Source of the DNA: Exilibacterium tricleocarpae
GTDB taxonomy: Bacteria > Pseudomonadota > Gammaproteobacteria > Pseudomonadales > Cellvibrionaceae
Assembly (NCBI RefSeq): GCF_007004655.1
Contig: NZ_ML660089.1
Span: 1 to 64,000, forward strand
Length of the DNA stretch: 64,000 nt
Reading direction: 5' to 3'
Shown: positions 1 through 12,000 of the stretch, piece by piece
Layout: each line of letters opens with the position of its first letter
Position numbering within the stretch: position 1 is the stretch's first letter
Made by a program: the position numbers and the translations under genes
Notes under the pieces: model-generated
What the model saw: the letters and a program-made list of their open reading frames with translations, nothing else
Told to the model about the DNA's origin: nothing
Database searches by the model: none

Positions 1-3000
1 CCTTGCCGGACCCGGATGCGCACGCGTTGCAGGCGGAAACTTATGAAGCGCCGGTGGGCGAGATAGAGCAGGTGCTGGCGGATATCTGGCAGGCGTTGCT
101 GGGTGTGGCGCGGGTCGGCCGGCGCGATAACTTCTACCAACTGGGCGGGCACTCGCTGCTGGTTATTCAGTTGATTGCACGCCTGCAGGAACAGGCGCTG
201 CAGACGGACGTGCACACGGTGTATACCCTGCCGAGACTGCAAGACCTGGCGCAGGCCATCGGCGAGCAGCGGCGAATACAGTTCAAGGCGCCGCCGAATT
301 TGATTCCGGCGCACTGTACCGAGATTACCCCCGGGCTCTTGCCGCTGGTGGAACTCACCCAGGCACAGATCGATCGAATTGCCGGTCTGGTGCCGGGTGG
401 CGCCGGCAATATTCAGGATATCTACCCACTGGCGCCGCTACAGCAGGGTATTTTGTTTCACCATATGCTGCGCGAAGCGGCGCGCGGTGACAGCTATATT
501 GTGCCCACCGTGCTGGCGGTGGATAACCGCATGCAGTTGGAAAGGTTTCTCGACGCCCTGCGCGCGGTGATTGCGCGCCACGATGTGTTGCGCACGGCGG
601 TGTTGTGGCAGGACCTGCCCCAGGCCGTACAGGTGGTATTGCGGCGCGCCGAGCTGCCGGTCGCCGAGTTGACGCTCGAGCCCGGTGTCGCCGCCCGGAT
701 GCAGTTGGAGGCGAGAATCGCCCCGCAAAACCTGTGGATGGATTTGACACAAGCGCCGCTGCTGCGAGTGGAAACCGCCGCCGACCCCGAATCGGATCAG
801 TATTTCCTGATCGTGTACCAGCACCATATCATCAACGACCATATCGGTCTGGAAATTTTAATCGAAGAACTGGGCGCCTATCTCCGGACCGACAGCCCCG
901 CTCTTGCCGACCCGGTGCCTTATCGGGAGTTTGTCGCCCATACCCTGGCGCTCAATGATGACGACGCGGTGGAGATGTATTTCCGTTCCCGTTTGCAGAC
1001 TGTTGACGAGCCGACTCTGCCGTTCGGTTTGAGCGATGTAAACGTCGAGGGCAGTCGTATCGGCGAGGCGACACTGCGGCTTGACACGCAGTGGTCGGCG
1101 CGGATACGCCGGTTGGCGCGGCAATCGGAAGTGAGTCCGGCGAGCCTGTTTCACCTGGTATGGGCGCTGGTGCTCGGGCGTTGCAGCGGGCGCGATGATG
1201 TGGTTTTTGGCACGGTGTTGTCCGGTCGCCTGCAGGGCACCGCAGGTGCGAACAGAACGCCGGGTTTGTTTCTCAATACCCTGCCGATTCGTCTGTCTGT
1301 TACGGGTTCGGTACAAGCCGGTCTGGCGGCGGCTCACCGGGAGTTGGTGGAACTGTTGAATTACGAACAGGCGGCGCCGGCCAGGGTGCAATCCTGCAGT
1401 GGTCTCGGGGGTGAGGTCCCTTTGTTTACCAGCTTGCTGAATTATCGTTATTCGGAGCCCGCGGTTGAGCAAGAGCCTTCAGCGGAACAAGAGCCTTCAG
1501 CGCAACAAGAGCCCTCAGCGCAACAAGAGCCTTCAGCGCAACAAGAGCCCTCAGCGGAACAAAAGCCCTCAGCGGAACAAGAGCCCTCAGCGGAACAAGA
1601 GCCTTCAGCGCAACAAGAGCCTTCAGCGCAACAAGAGCCCTCAGCGGAACAAGAGCCTTCAGCGCAACAAGAGCCTTCAGCGGAACAAGAGCCTTCAGCG
1701 CAACAAGAGCCTTCAGCGGAACAAGAGCCTTCAGCGCAACAAAAGCCTGCAGCACAACGGGAGTCTTTATCTGAACAAGAGCCTGCAATCGGGCAGGGAG
1801 CCCCAGTCCAACAGAGGTCTCCCAGCGCCAGTATCGCCGAACCGGTATCGCTGCGGGAAGTGGGGGGTTACGAGCGCACGACCTATCCCCTGACGCTCTC
1901 CGTCGACGATATGGGCAGACTCGGCTTTGATCTGGTGGTGCAGGTCGAGATGTCGGTGGCGCCGGAAACGGTTGCAGCTTACGTGCAGCAAGTCCTGCAA
2001 GGCGTGGTGGTGGCGTTGGAGAGCGCACCGCAGCAGTCCTTGCAGGCTATCGACCTGTTGCCGGCGGCGGAGCGGCAGCGCCTGGTGGTCGACTTCAACC
2101 GCACCGCGGTGGCCTATCCGCAAGACAGCCTGATCCACCAGCTATTTGAAACACACGTTGCCGCGACACCGACGGCCACCGCCCTGGTGTATCAGGATCA
2201 GGCGTTGAGTTACAGCGAGTTGAATGCGCGGGCCAACCGCCTGGCGCACTACCTGATAGCCCAAGGTGTAACACCGGATACCCTGGTGGGGTTATGTGTA
2301 GAACGGGGTCTCGACATGCTGGTCGGTGTGCTGGCCATTTTAAAGGCCGGCGGCGCCTACGTGCCTCTCGACCCCGGCTACCCGGACGCCCGTCTCCGTT
2401 ACCAGATCGACGATGCGGGACTGGCACTGGTGCTGACGCAGGGCGAGTTAGCCGCGCGCCTGCCGGCCGCGACAGCGCTGTGTCTGGACGACCCGCAGCT
2501 ACAGCAGACGCTGGCGGCTTACCCTGCGGACAATCCGCCGCCGTCGGCGACCGACCTCACCGCCAGTCACCTGGCCTACGTGATCTACACCTCCGGCACC
2601 ACCGGTCAACCCAAGGGCAGTCTGCTGACTCACCGGGGCTTGGTAAACCTGTCACTGGCGCAACAGCGCGAGCTGCGGGTCGAGCCCGACAGCCGGGTGT
2701 TGCAATTTGCCTCGGCGGCGTTTGACGCCTCGGTGTGGGAGTGGAGCATGAGCCTGTGCCACGGCGCCCGCCTGGTGATACCGAGTGCAGCGGTGCAAAA
2801 AGATCCGCAACAGCTGACAGAATTAGTAGTTGCTGCGGGAGTCACCCACGCCACCTTGCCGCCGTCGCTACTGGCACACCTTGAGCGAGCGAACTGGCAA
2901 TCGGTACGGGTATTGGTAGTGGCGGGGGAGAGCTGCCCGCCGGCGCTGGCCCGGCAGTGGCGAGAGGGCCGTATGTTTGTCAACGGCTATGGGCCCTCGG

Positions 3001-6000
3001 AAGCGACTGTGTGTTCGAGCATGATGACGTTTACCGAGAGCAGCGAACGCCTGACGATCGGCAAGCCGCTGCAAAACGTGCAGTACTACGTTGTTGAAGA
3101 CGTTGTTGAAGACGTTGTTGAAGACGTTGTTGAAGACGTTTTTGAAGGTGTTGTTGAAGACGTTGTTGAAGACGTTTTTGAAGACGTTTTTGAAGACCTT
3201 GCTGAGGATGTGGTTGAAAACACGGGTGAAAACGTAGTTGGAAACACTGTTAAAAACATTGCTGAAAACGTTATTGAAAACGCAGTTGAGAGTGTCGCCG
3301 GCGCTGCGTGCGAAGGTACGGTTAGAAAGCGCCTGCGCCTGGTACCGCAAGGTGTTGCCGGAGAATTGCTGATCGGCGGTGCAGGTCTGGCGCGGGGCTA
3401 TTTAAATCGCCCCGAACTGACGGCGGCCAAGTTTATTCGCAATCCGTTTGACGCCGGGGGCAGCGAGCGACTGTACCGCACCGGCGATCGGGTGCGCTGG
3501 ACGGCACAGGGCGAGTTGGAATTTCTCGGCCGGGTGGACCAGCAGGTGAAACTGCGGGGCTTTCGCATCGAGTTGGGCGAGATCGAGGCCAGGCTCACCG
3601 GCCACCCCTCCCTGAGTGAGGCGGCAGTGGTTTTGGACACAGGCACAGGGCGCGGGCAACTGGTCGCCTATATCGTGCAGTGCGTCGCAGAAACCCTAAC
3701 GGCGGAGAGCCTGCGGGAGTACCTGCGCCGCGACCTGCCGGAGTATATGGTGCCCGCCGCCTTTGTCGTGCTGGACGCATTGCCGTTGACCCCCAGCGGT
3801 AAAATAGATCGCCGCGCCTTGCCGGCGCCGGCCGGCGCCGATCTGGCCAATCGGGATTACGAGGCGCCCATCGGCGCTATTGAAAAGACGCTGGCCGATA
3901 TTTGGCAGACGTTGTTACAGGTTGAGCGGGTTGGCCGGCACGACAGTTTTTTTGATCTGGGCGGCCACTCCCTGCTGGTGATGCAACTGATCGCGCAATT
4001 ACAAGCCGCGGCATTGAACACCGATGTCGCCACCGTATTTGCCGCGCCGCGCCTGCTGGATTTGGCGCAGGCGATCAGGGAGCAGCGGCGCACACAGTTT
4101 AAAGCGCCGCCGAACCTGATTGCCCCGGGCTGCACGGCGATCACGCCGGCACTGTTGCCGCTGGTGAAGCTGGAGCAGGCCCAGATCGATGCCATTGCGG
4201 CGCAGATACCGGGCGGCGCCGCCAATATTCAGGATATCTATCCGCTGGCGCCGTTGCAGGAGGGCATACTGTTTCATCATATGCTCAGTGCGCCGGCCAA
4301 AGGCGACACGTATATCCTGCCGACGCTGTTGACGGTGGACAACCGCGCCCAACGCGACAGCTTCCTCAATGCCGTGCGGGCCATTGTCGCCCGCCACGAT
4401 GTATTGCGCACGGCGATTTTCTGGGAGGGTTTGCCACAGGCGGTGCAGGTGGTTCAGCGCACCGCCACACTGTCGGTCACGACGATTGACCTCGACGCCG
4501 GCGGCGACATCCAGGCGCAACTGGAGGCGCGCATAGCGCCGGAAAACCTGTGGATGGACCTGGCCCGGGCGCCGCTGCTGCGGATAGAGACCGCGGCCGA
4601 CCCCGCCTCGGACAAATATTTTCTCATTATCTATCTGCACCATATCACCAATGATCATGTGGGGCTGGAGGTGTTTATCGATGAGTTGGGCGCTTATCTC
4701 GAGACGGATACGCCCGAGCTGCCGACCCCGGTTCCCTACCGTGAGTTTGTCGCCCATGCACTCACCATCAACGCCAGTACCGCCGCGCAGGCGTACTTCC
4801 GTTCCCGCCTGGGGGATATCGATGAGCCGACGCTGCCGTTTGATTTGCGCAATGCGCATCTGCAGGGCAAACAGATCAGCGAGGCGAGCCTGCGGCTGGA
4901 TACGGACCTGGCCGCCCGCATCCGCACCGTCACCCGACAACTGGGTGCGACACCGGCCAGCCTGTTTCACCTGGTATGGGCCACAGTGGTCGGTGCCTGC
5001 AGCGGGCGGGACGATGTCGTGTTCGGTACCGTGTTGCTGGGCCGCCTGCAGGGTACCGCCGGCGCGGGCAGCACCATGGGCCTGTTTGTCAATACCCTGC
5101 CGATCCGCCTGTCGCTGGCGGGTTCGGTACAGGCCTGCCTGCAATCCACCCATCGGGAACTGGTGGAATTGTTGAACTACGAGCAGGCATCCCTGGCAAA
5201 AGCCCAGTCCTACACCGCCTTGCCCGGCGATATGCCCCTGTTTACCAGTCTGTTGAACTATCGTTATTCGGAATCCGAAAGGGAAAGCTTTCAGAATGTG
5301 GTGATCGATGAACTCGGCGGTTACGAACGCACCAACTATCCGCTGACCATGTCGGTGGACGATATGGGTGAGGCCGGCTTTCAAATGATTGTGCTGACCG
5401 AGTCCTCTATCGATCCGCAACAGATTACCGCTTATGTGCAACAGGTTGCCGATGAACTGGTCGTCGCGCTGGAGTCGGCGCCGCAACGGCCGATACAGAC
5501 GATCGAGATACTGCCGGCCGCTGAGCGTCGCCTGCTGAGTGTCGACTTTAACCGCCCGGCCGAAGCCTCTTCGCCGCTGCCGGCTGCCGACACACCGGTC
5601 GGTATTCACAGCCTGTTCGAAGCGCAGGCCGAACGACAGCCGGGCGCGGTGGCATTGAGCTGCGCCGGTCGGTCGCTGTGTTATGACGACTTGAACCGCC
5701 GCGCCAATCGCCTGGCTCACTACCTGATGGCACGGGGTGTCAAACCCGATACGCGGGTGGGCGTGTGCATGCCGCGCTCACTGGAGATGGTGATCGGGAT
5801 ACTGGGTATTCTCAAAGCGGGCGGCGCCTATGTGCCGCTCGATCCCACTTATCCGCCGGCCCGCATCGCCTACCAACTGGAAGACGCGCAGCTCACCCTG
5901 GTTATCACCGAACGGGCGCTGCTGGAGACCGTATCGATTCCACCCGAGCGGGCGCTGTGTCTGGACGACGCTGATCTACGGCAACAGTTGCGCGACTGCG

Positions 6001-9000
6001 CCGCTGCTAATCCTGATACCCGACAGCAGGGTTTACAGGCCGGGCATCTCGCCTATGTGATTTATACCTCGGGCTCCACCGGTAAACCCAAAGGGGTGAT
6101 GATCGAACATCGCAACGCGCTGGCGCTCCTGCGCTGGAGCCTGGCGCAGTACAGTGCCGATCAGCTGCGCTGTGTGCTGGCCTCCACCTCGGTCTGTTTC
6201 GATTTGTCGGTGTTCGAACTCTTTGCCCCGCTCAGCGCGGGCGGCCAGGCGGTGCTGGTCGAATCGATTTTAGCGCTCAGCGAAGCGCTGCCGGACGAAC
6301 CGATCACCCTGATCAACACTGTGCCTTCCGGCATCCAGGCCTTGCTCGATACTGTTGGCCTGGCGCCGACGGTCACCACGGTCAACCTGGCCGGTGAACC
6401 TTTAAGCGCCGCCCTGGCGGACCGGCTTTACGCGGCGGGGGTGGAAAGAGTTTACGACCTGTACGGCCCTTCAGAAGATACCACCTACTCGACGTTTGCG
6501 TTGCGGGAGCGCGGCGGTGTGGCCACTATCGGCCGGCCGATCGCCGATACGGCGGTCTATCTGGTAAACGACCGGGGACAACTGGTGCCCCGGGGTGTCA
6601 AAGGGGAGTTGTGGCTCGGTGGTGCGGGCCTGGCGCGGGGCTATCTGAATGCGCCGGCGCTGACGGCGGAGAAATTTATCGACAACCCGTTCAGCGACGA
6701 TCCCGGCAGTCGCCTTTACAAAACGGGCGACCTGGCGCGCTGGTTGCCGGACGGCAGACTGGTGTTTCTGGGCCGGGGCGATCACCAGATCAAGCTGCGC
6801 GGCTTTCGCATCGAGTTAAGTGAAATCGACGCGCACCTGGTCGGTCATCCGGCGGTTCGCGATGGCGTGGTGGTGCTGGCTCGGGGAGCGGCGGATGCGC
6901 AGTGCCTGGTCGCCTATGTGACGCCCGCAGACCAGATGCAAATATCGATCGACGAGCTGCGCGACCACCTGCAGGCACAACTGCCGGATTATATGATCCC
7001 CGCCGTGTTTGTGGTGATGGAGGCCTTGCCGCTGACGGCCAACGGTAAAGTCGACCGCAAGGCACTGCCGGCGCCCGCTACAACCGCATTGGAAGGTACC
7101 GAATTTATTGCTCCGCGCGGGGACACCGAAACGACTCTGGCGGCTATCTGGCAAGACCTGCTGCAGATTGAGCGCGTGGGTCGCGGCGACAGCTTTTTCG
7201 AACTGGGCGGGCAATCGCTGTTAGTCGTACAGCTTATTGCGCGCCTGCAGGCGCAGGGCCTCAACATTGATGTCGCCAGCGTCTATGCCGCGCCGCGTTT
7301 GGCCGCATTGGCGGCGGCGATCCGGCAGCGACAGCGCGAGCAGTTTAAAGCGCCGCCCAATCTTATCGCCCCGGACTGCACCGCGATTACGCCGGCGCTG
7401 TTGCCGCTGGTCGACCTGGATGCGGCGCAGATTGACCGGATCGTGCAGCGCATTCCCGGCGGTGCCGCCAATATTCAGGATATCTACCCGCTGGCGTCGT
7501 TGCAGCAAGGTATTCTGTTTCACCATATGTTCAGTGAACAGTCACGCGGTGATACCTACATCATACCGGTGCTGCTGGCGGTGGATACGAAACTACAGCT
7601 GGAGCGTTTTTTAGCGGCACTGCGCGCAGTGATCGCGCGGCACGATGTGCTGCGCACAGCGGTGTTGTGGCAGGGTTTACCCCAGGCGGTACAGGTAGTG
7701 CAGCGCAGTGTCGAACTGGTGCCCCGGGAGCTGCAGTTAGACAGTAGCATCGATATTCGGGCCCAACTCGAGGCGCGTATCGCGCCGGAAAATCTTTGGA
7801 TGGATTTGACCCGGGCGCCTTTGTTGCAGGTGGAAATTGCCGCCGATCCGCTATCGGAACGCTATTACCTGATTATCTGCCAGCACCATATCATCAACGA
7901 CCATATCGGTCTGGCAGTCCTGACCAAGGAGATAGAGGCCTACCTCGAAGCGGACACGCCTGCGCTTGGCTCTAAACCCGCACCGGTTCCCTACCGGGAG
8001 TTTGTCGCCCACAGCCTCGCCATCAATGCCGGGACGGCGGCGCGAGATTACTTCCGCGCCCGTCTTGGCGATGTCGACGAGCCGACCCTGCCGTTTGATT
8101 TGCGTGACGCCCATATGCAGGGCAGCGCTATCGGCGAGCAGAGCCGGCCGTTGGATGCGGCCCTGGCCGAGCGTATCCGCGCCGCCACCCGGCGTCTTGA
8201 GGTGAGTGCGGCGAGCCTGTTTCACCTGGCCTGGGCCCTGGTCATAGGGCATTGCAGCGGGCGCGACGATGTGGTGTTCGGCACCGTGCTGTCCGGCCGT
8301 TTGCAAGGCACCGCCGGCGCGCAGGATACCATGGGGTTGTTTATCAATACGCTGCCGGTGCGTTTGCCGTTGTCGGGTTCGGTGCAAGACTGTCTGGTCT
8401 TTACCCATCGGGAACTGGTGGAGCTACTGAACTATGAACAGGTATCGCTGGCGGTCGCACAATCCTGTGCTGCGTTGCCCGGTGAAGTGCCGCTGTTTAC
8501 CAGCTTGTTGAATTATCGTTATGCGCAGGGGGATGAAGATAGTGATAAAGAACGCCCAGCCGGTGACAGTGAGCAGACTGCGGCACGACATCGTACTCAG
8601 GAAAACTTTTTTCACGATATAGGAGGTTACGAACGGACCAACTACCCCCTCACCCTGTCAGTTGACGACCTGGGTAACGCGGGCTTCGCCCTGGTTCTGC
8701 AAACTGAGGCATCCATTGATCCGGCGCAAATGATCGCTTACGTCCAGCAGACTCTGGAAAGTCTGGTGCGGGCTTTGGAATCGGCACCGCAGGCATCCGT
8801 CCACACTATCGATATATTGCCGCCCGCCGAGCGTCGCCTGTTGAGTGTCGATTTTAACCGCCCGGCCGAAGCCTCTTCGCCGCTGCCGGCTGCCGACACA
8901 CCGGCCGGTATTCACAGCCTGTTCGAAGCGCAGGCCGAACGACAGCCGGGCGCGGTGGCATTGAGCTGCGCCGGTCGGTCGCTGTGTTATGACGACTTGA

Positions 9001-12000
9001 ACCGCCGCGCCAATCGCCTGGCTCACTACCTGATGGCACGGGGTGTCAAACCCGATACGCGGGTGGGCGTGTGCATGCCGCGCTCACTGGAGATGGTGAT
9101 CGGGATACTGGGTATTCTCAAAGCGGGCGGCGCCTATGTGCCGCTCGATCCCACTTATCCGCCGGCCCGCATCGCCTACCAACTGGAAGACGCGCAGCTC
9201 ACCCTGGTTATCACCGAACGGGCGCTGCTGGAGACCGTATCGATTCCACCCGAGCGGGCGCTGTGTCTGGACGACGCTGATCTACGGCAACAGTTGCGCG
9301 ACTGCGCCGCTGCTAATCCTGATACCCGACAGCAGGGTTTACAGGCCGGGCATCTCGCCTATGTGATTTATACCTCGGGCTCCACCGGTAAACCCAAAGG
9401 GGTGATGATCGAACATCGCAACGCGCTGGCGCTCCTGCGCTGGAGCCTGGCGCAGTACAGTGCCGATCAGCTGCGCTGTGTGCTGGCCTCCACCTCGGTC
9501 TGTTTCGATTTGTCGGTGTTCGAACTCTTTGCCCCGCTCAGCGCGGGCGGCCAGGCGGTGCTGGTCGAATCGATTTTAGCGCTCAGCGAAGCGCTGCCGG
9601 ACGAACCGATCACCCTGATCAACACTGTGCCTTCCGGCATCCAGGCCTTGCTCGATACTGTTGGCCTGGCGCCGACGGTCACCACGGTCAACCTGGCCGG
9701 TGAACCTTTAAGCGCCGCCCTGGCGGACCGGCTTTACGCGGCGGGGGTGGAAAGAGTTTACGACCTGTACGGCCCTTCAGAAGATACCACCTACTCGACG
9801 TTTGCGTTGCGGGAGCGCGGCGGTGTGGCCACTATCGGCCGGCCGATCGCCGATACGGCGGTCTATCTGGTAAACGACCGGGGACAACTGGTGCCCCGGG
9901 GTGTCAAAGGGGAGTTGTGGCTCGGTGGTGCGGGCCTGGCGCGGGGCTATCTGAATGCGCCGGCGCTGACGGCGGAGAAATTTATCGACAACCCGTTCAG
10001 CGACGATCCCGGCAGTCGCCTTTACAAAACGGGCGACCTGGCGCGCTGGTTGCCGGACGGCAGACTGGTGTTTCTGGGCCGGCGCGATCACCAGATCAAG
10101 TTGCGCGGCTTTCGCATTGAACTGAGCGAGATCGAAGTCCAGCTTGCCGCCCACCCGGCTCTCGAAGCGGCGGTCGTGGTATTGCATCAACCCCGACACG
10201 GGGATGCGAATGCTGTTGCAGCCAACCCGCAATTGCTGGCTTATGTAACCAGGTCGGGCGAGGACGATCTGTCCGCGCAGATGCTGCGGGATTACCTGAA
10301 AAGCCGTTTGCCGGATTATATGATCCCCGCCGTGTTTGTGGTGATGGAGGCCTTGCCGCTGACCGCTAACGGCAAGGTGGACCGCAAGGCGTTGCCGGCG
10401 CTTGAAGCGCTCGGTTGGGAGGGCTCTTCTTCCCAAGCTGACGGCTCTGCTTCTCAAGCTGACGGCTCTGCTTCTCAAGCTGACGGCTCTGCTTCTCAAG
10501 CTGACGGCTCTGCTTCTCAAGCTGACGGCTCTCCTTCTCAAGCTGACGGCTCTCCTTCTCAAGCTGACGGCTCTCCTTCTCAGACTGGCGACTCCTGTTC
10601 AGGAACCGGCGACTCTTCGTCAAATATTGAAAGTCCCTCTGCAGGCGCTGAATGTTTTTCTCAAAACGCTAAAGTTTTACCTGCAAATGTTGAAGTCTTG
10701 ATTTCAACTGCTGAAGGCTCAGTTTTAAACGCTGAAGGCTCAGTTTTAAACGCTGAAGGCTCTCCCCTAAAAACCCTTGGTTTTGCAGCGCCCGCCGGTG
10801 CGATGGAAGAGATCCTGGCAGAGATATGGCAACAGCTTCTGGGTGTCGAGCGGGTGGGGCGCCTGGATAATTTTTTCGATCTGGGCGGACATTCACTATT
10901 GGCGATCAGTCTGATCGCCAGCGTGCGCGAGCGTCTCGGCCTCGAACTCAGCCTGCGCAAACTGTTTGAACACGCCCGCCTGGATGAACTGGCCGGTGCG
11001 CTAAACTCCGCCCGCGCTGCGCTTGACCAGCCCCTGGTGCCGGTCGACCGCACGGGTGCCTTACCGCTGTCGTGGGCCCAGCAGCGCATGTGGTTTCTGG
11101 CGCAGTTGGAGGAGGCCAATAGCGCCTACCATATACCGGCGGCGCTGAAGTTGCGCGGGCCGCTGTCGGTGACTGCCCTGGAGCGGTCGCTGGCGACCGT
11201 CGTGTCCCGCCATGAAGTGCTGCGCACGGTGTTTCCGCAACGGCACGGCGAACCCTGCCAGGAGATTCTGCCGGGCGCTGATTTTACGCTGGTGCACAAA
11301 GATTTGAGTAGGCTGGAAGCCGGGGCACAACAGCGGGCTGTCGCGCGCGAAGCGGCAGAGGAATCTGCCGCACCTTTTGACCTGGCCGAGGGCCCCCTGT
11401 TTCGCGGCCGCCTGTTGCGACTGGCGCAAGACGAGCACGTATTGCTGGTCACCATGCATCATATCGTGTCCGATGCCTGGTCGATGGGCGTGCTGGTGGG
11501 AGAGATCAATACACTCTACCGGGCTTACCGTGAAGCGAAACCGAATCCGCTAGCGCCGCTGACGCTGCAGTATAGCGACTACGCGGCCTGGCAGCAGCGC
11601 CACTTGAGCGGCGCGGCACTGGAGCGCCAGGAATCCTACTGGCGCTCGCACCTGCAGGACGCGCCCCCACTGCTGGCGCTGCCCACCGATCGACCCCGCC
11701 CCGCGCTGCAGAGTTACCGGGGCGACAGTGTCGACATTTGCCTGGGTAAAGCATTGAGCGAGAAGGTCAGCGCCCTGGCCAGCGCCGAAGGGATGACTTT
11801 GCATATGGTGTTGCTCACAGCCTGGGTGATACTGCTCGCGCGCCTGAGCAGCCAGGACCAGATCGTGGTGGGCACGCCGGTGGCCAATCGCCAGCGGCGC
11901 GAGTTGGAGGGGTTGATCGGTTTTTTCGTCAACACCCTGGCGCTGCGCATCGATTTGAGCGGCGATCCCAGTGCGCGCGAGTTGCTGGCCCGGGTCAAGG

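Larger units (their letters stand above)
320..4090 (+). other. NRPS module 1: C(dual-type)-A(Phe-like)-T
   Basis: C1 (about 340-2090) carries NIQDIYPLAPLQ near 412 and HHIINDH at 822-842. A hexapeptide repeat tract splits it between NYRYS and GGYERTTYPL. A1 (about 2100-3830) has TSGTTGQPKG near 2588 and FDASVWEW near 2728. Its pocket code reads DAWTVAGVCK, close to Phe codes such as DAWTVAAVCK. A second repeat tract lies between its NGYGPSE motif and GELLIGG. T1 serine is at 3969. A10 is a near copy of A1. Confidence 0.85.
7380..11010 (+). other. NRPS module 3: C(dual-type)-A(Ala)-repeat linker-T
   Basis: C3 carries NIQDIYPLASLQQG and HHIINDH. A3 repeats the A2 code DLFNNALTYK, so alanine is predicted. 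Between the end of A3 (KVDRKALPA near 10380-10398) and T3 lies a 112-residue linker built of 16 heptapeptide units. T3 serine is at 10893. T3 feeds an ordinary LCL domain (C4), so this alanine is predicted to stay L. Confidence 0.85.

Noticed and set aside
3-5. TTG at position 3 as the NRPS start
   Set aside because: The sequence there is the tail of an adenylation domain followed at once by a carrier domain, so the gene clearly continues upstream.
1426-2028. Long open frames on the opposite strand and other frames across the NRPS, RNase, permease and dehydrogenase genes
   Set aside because: They arise from GC-rich codon bias and repeat arrays, lack ribosome sites and family motifs, and lie wholly inside firmly identified genes.
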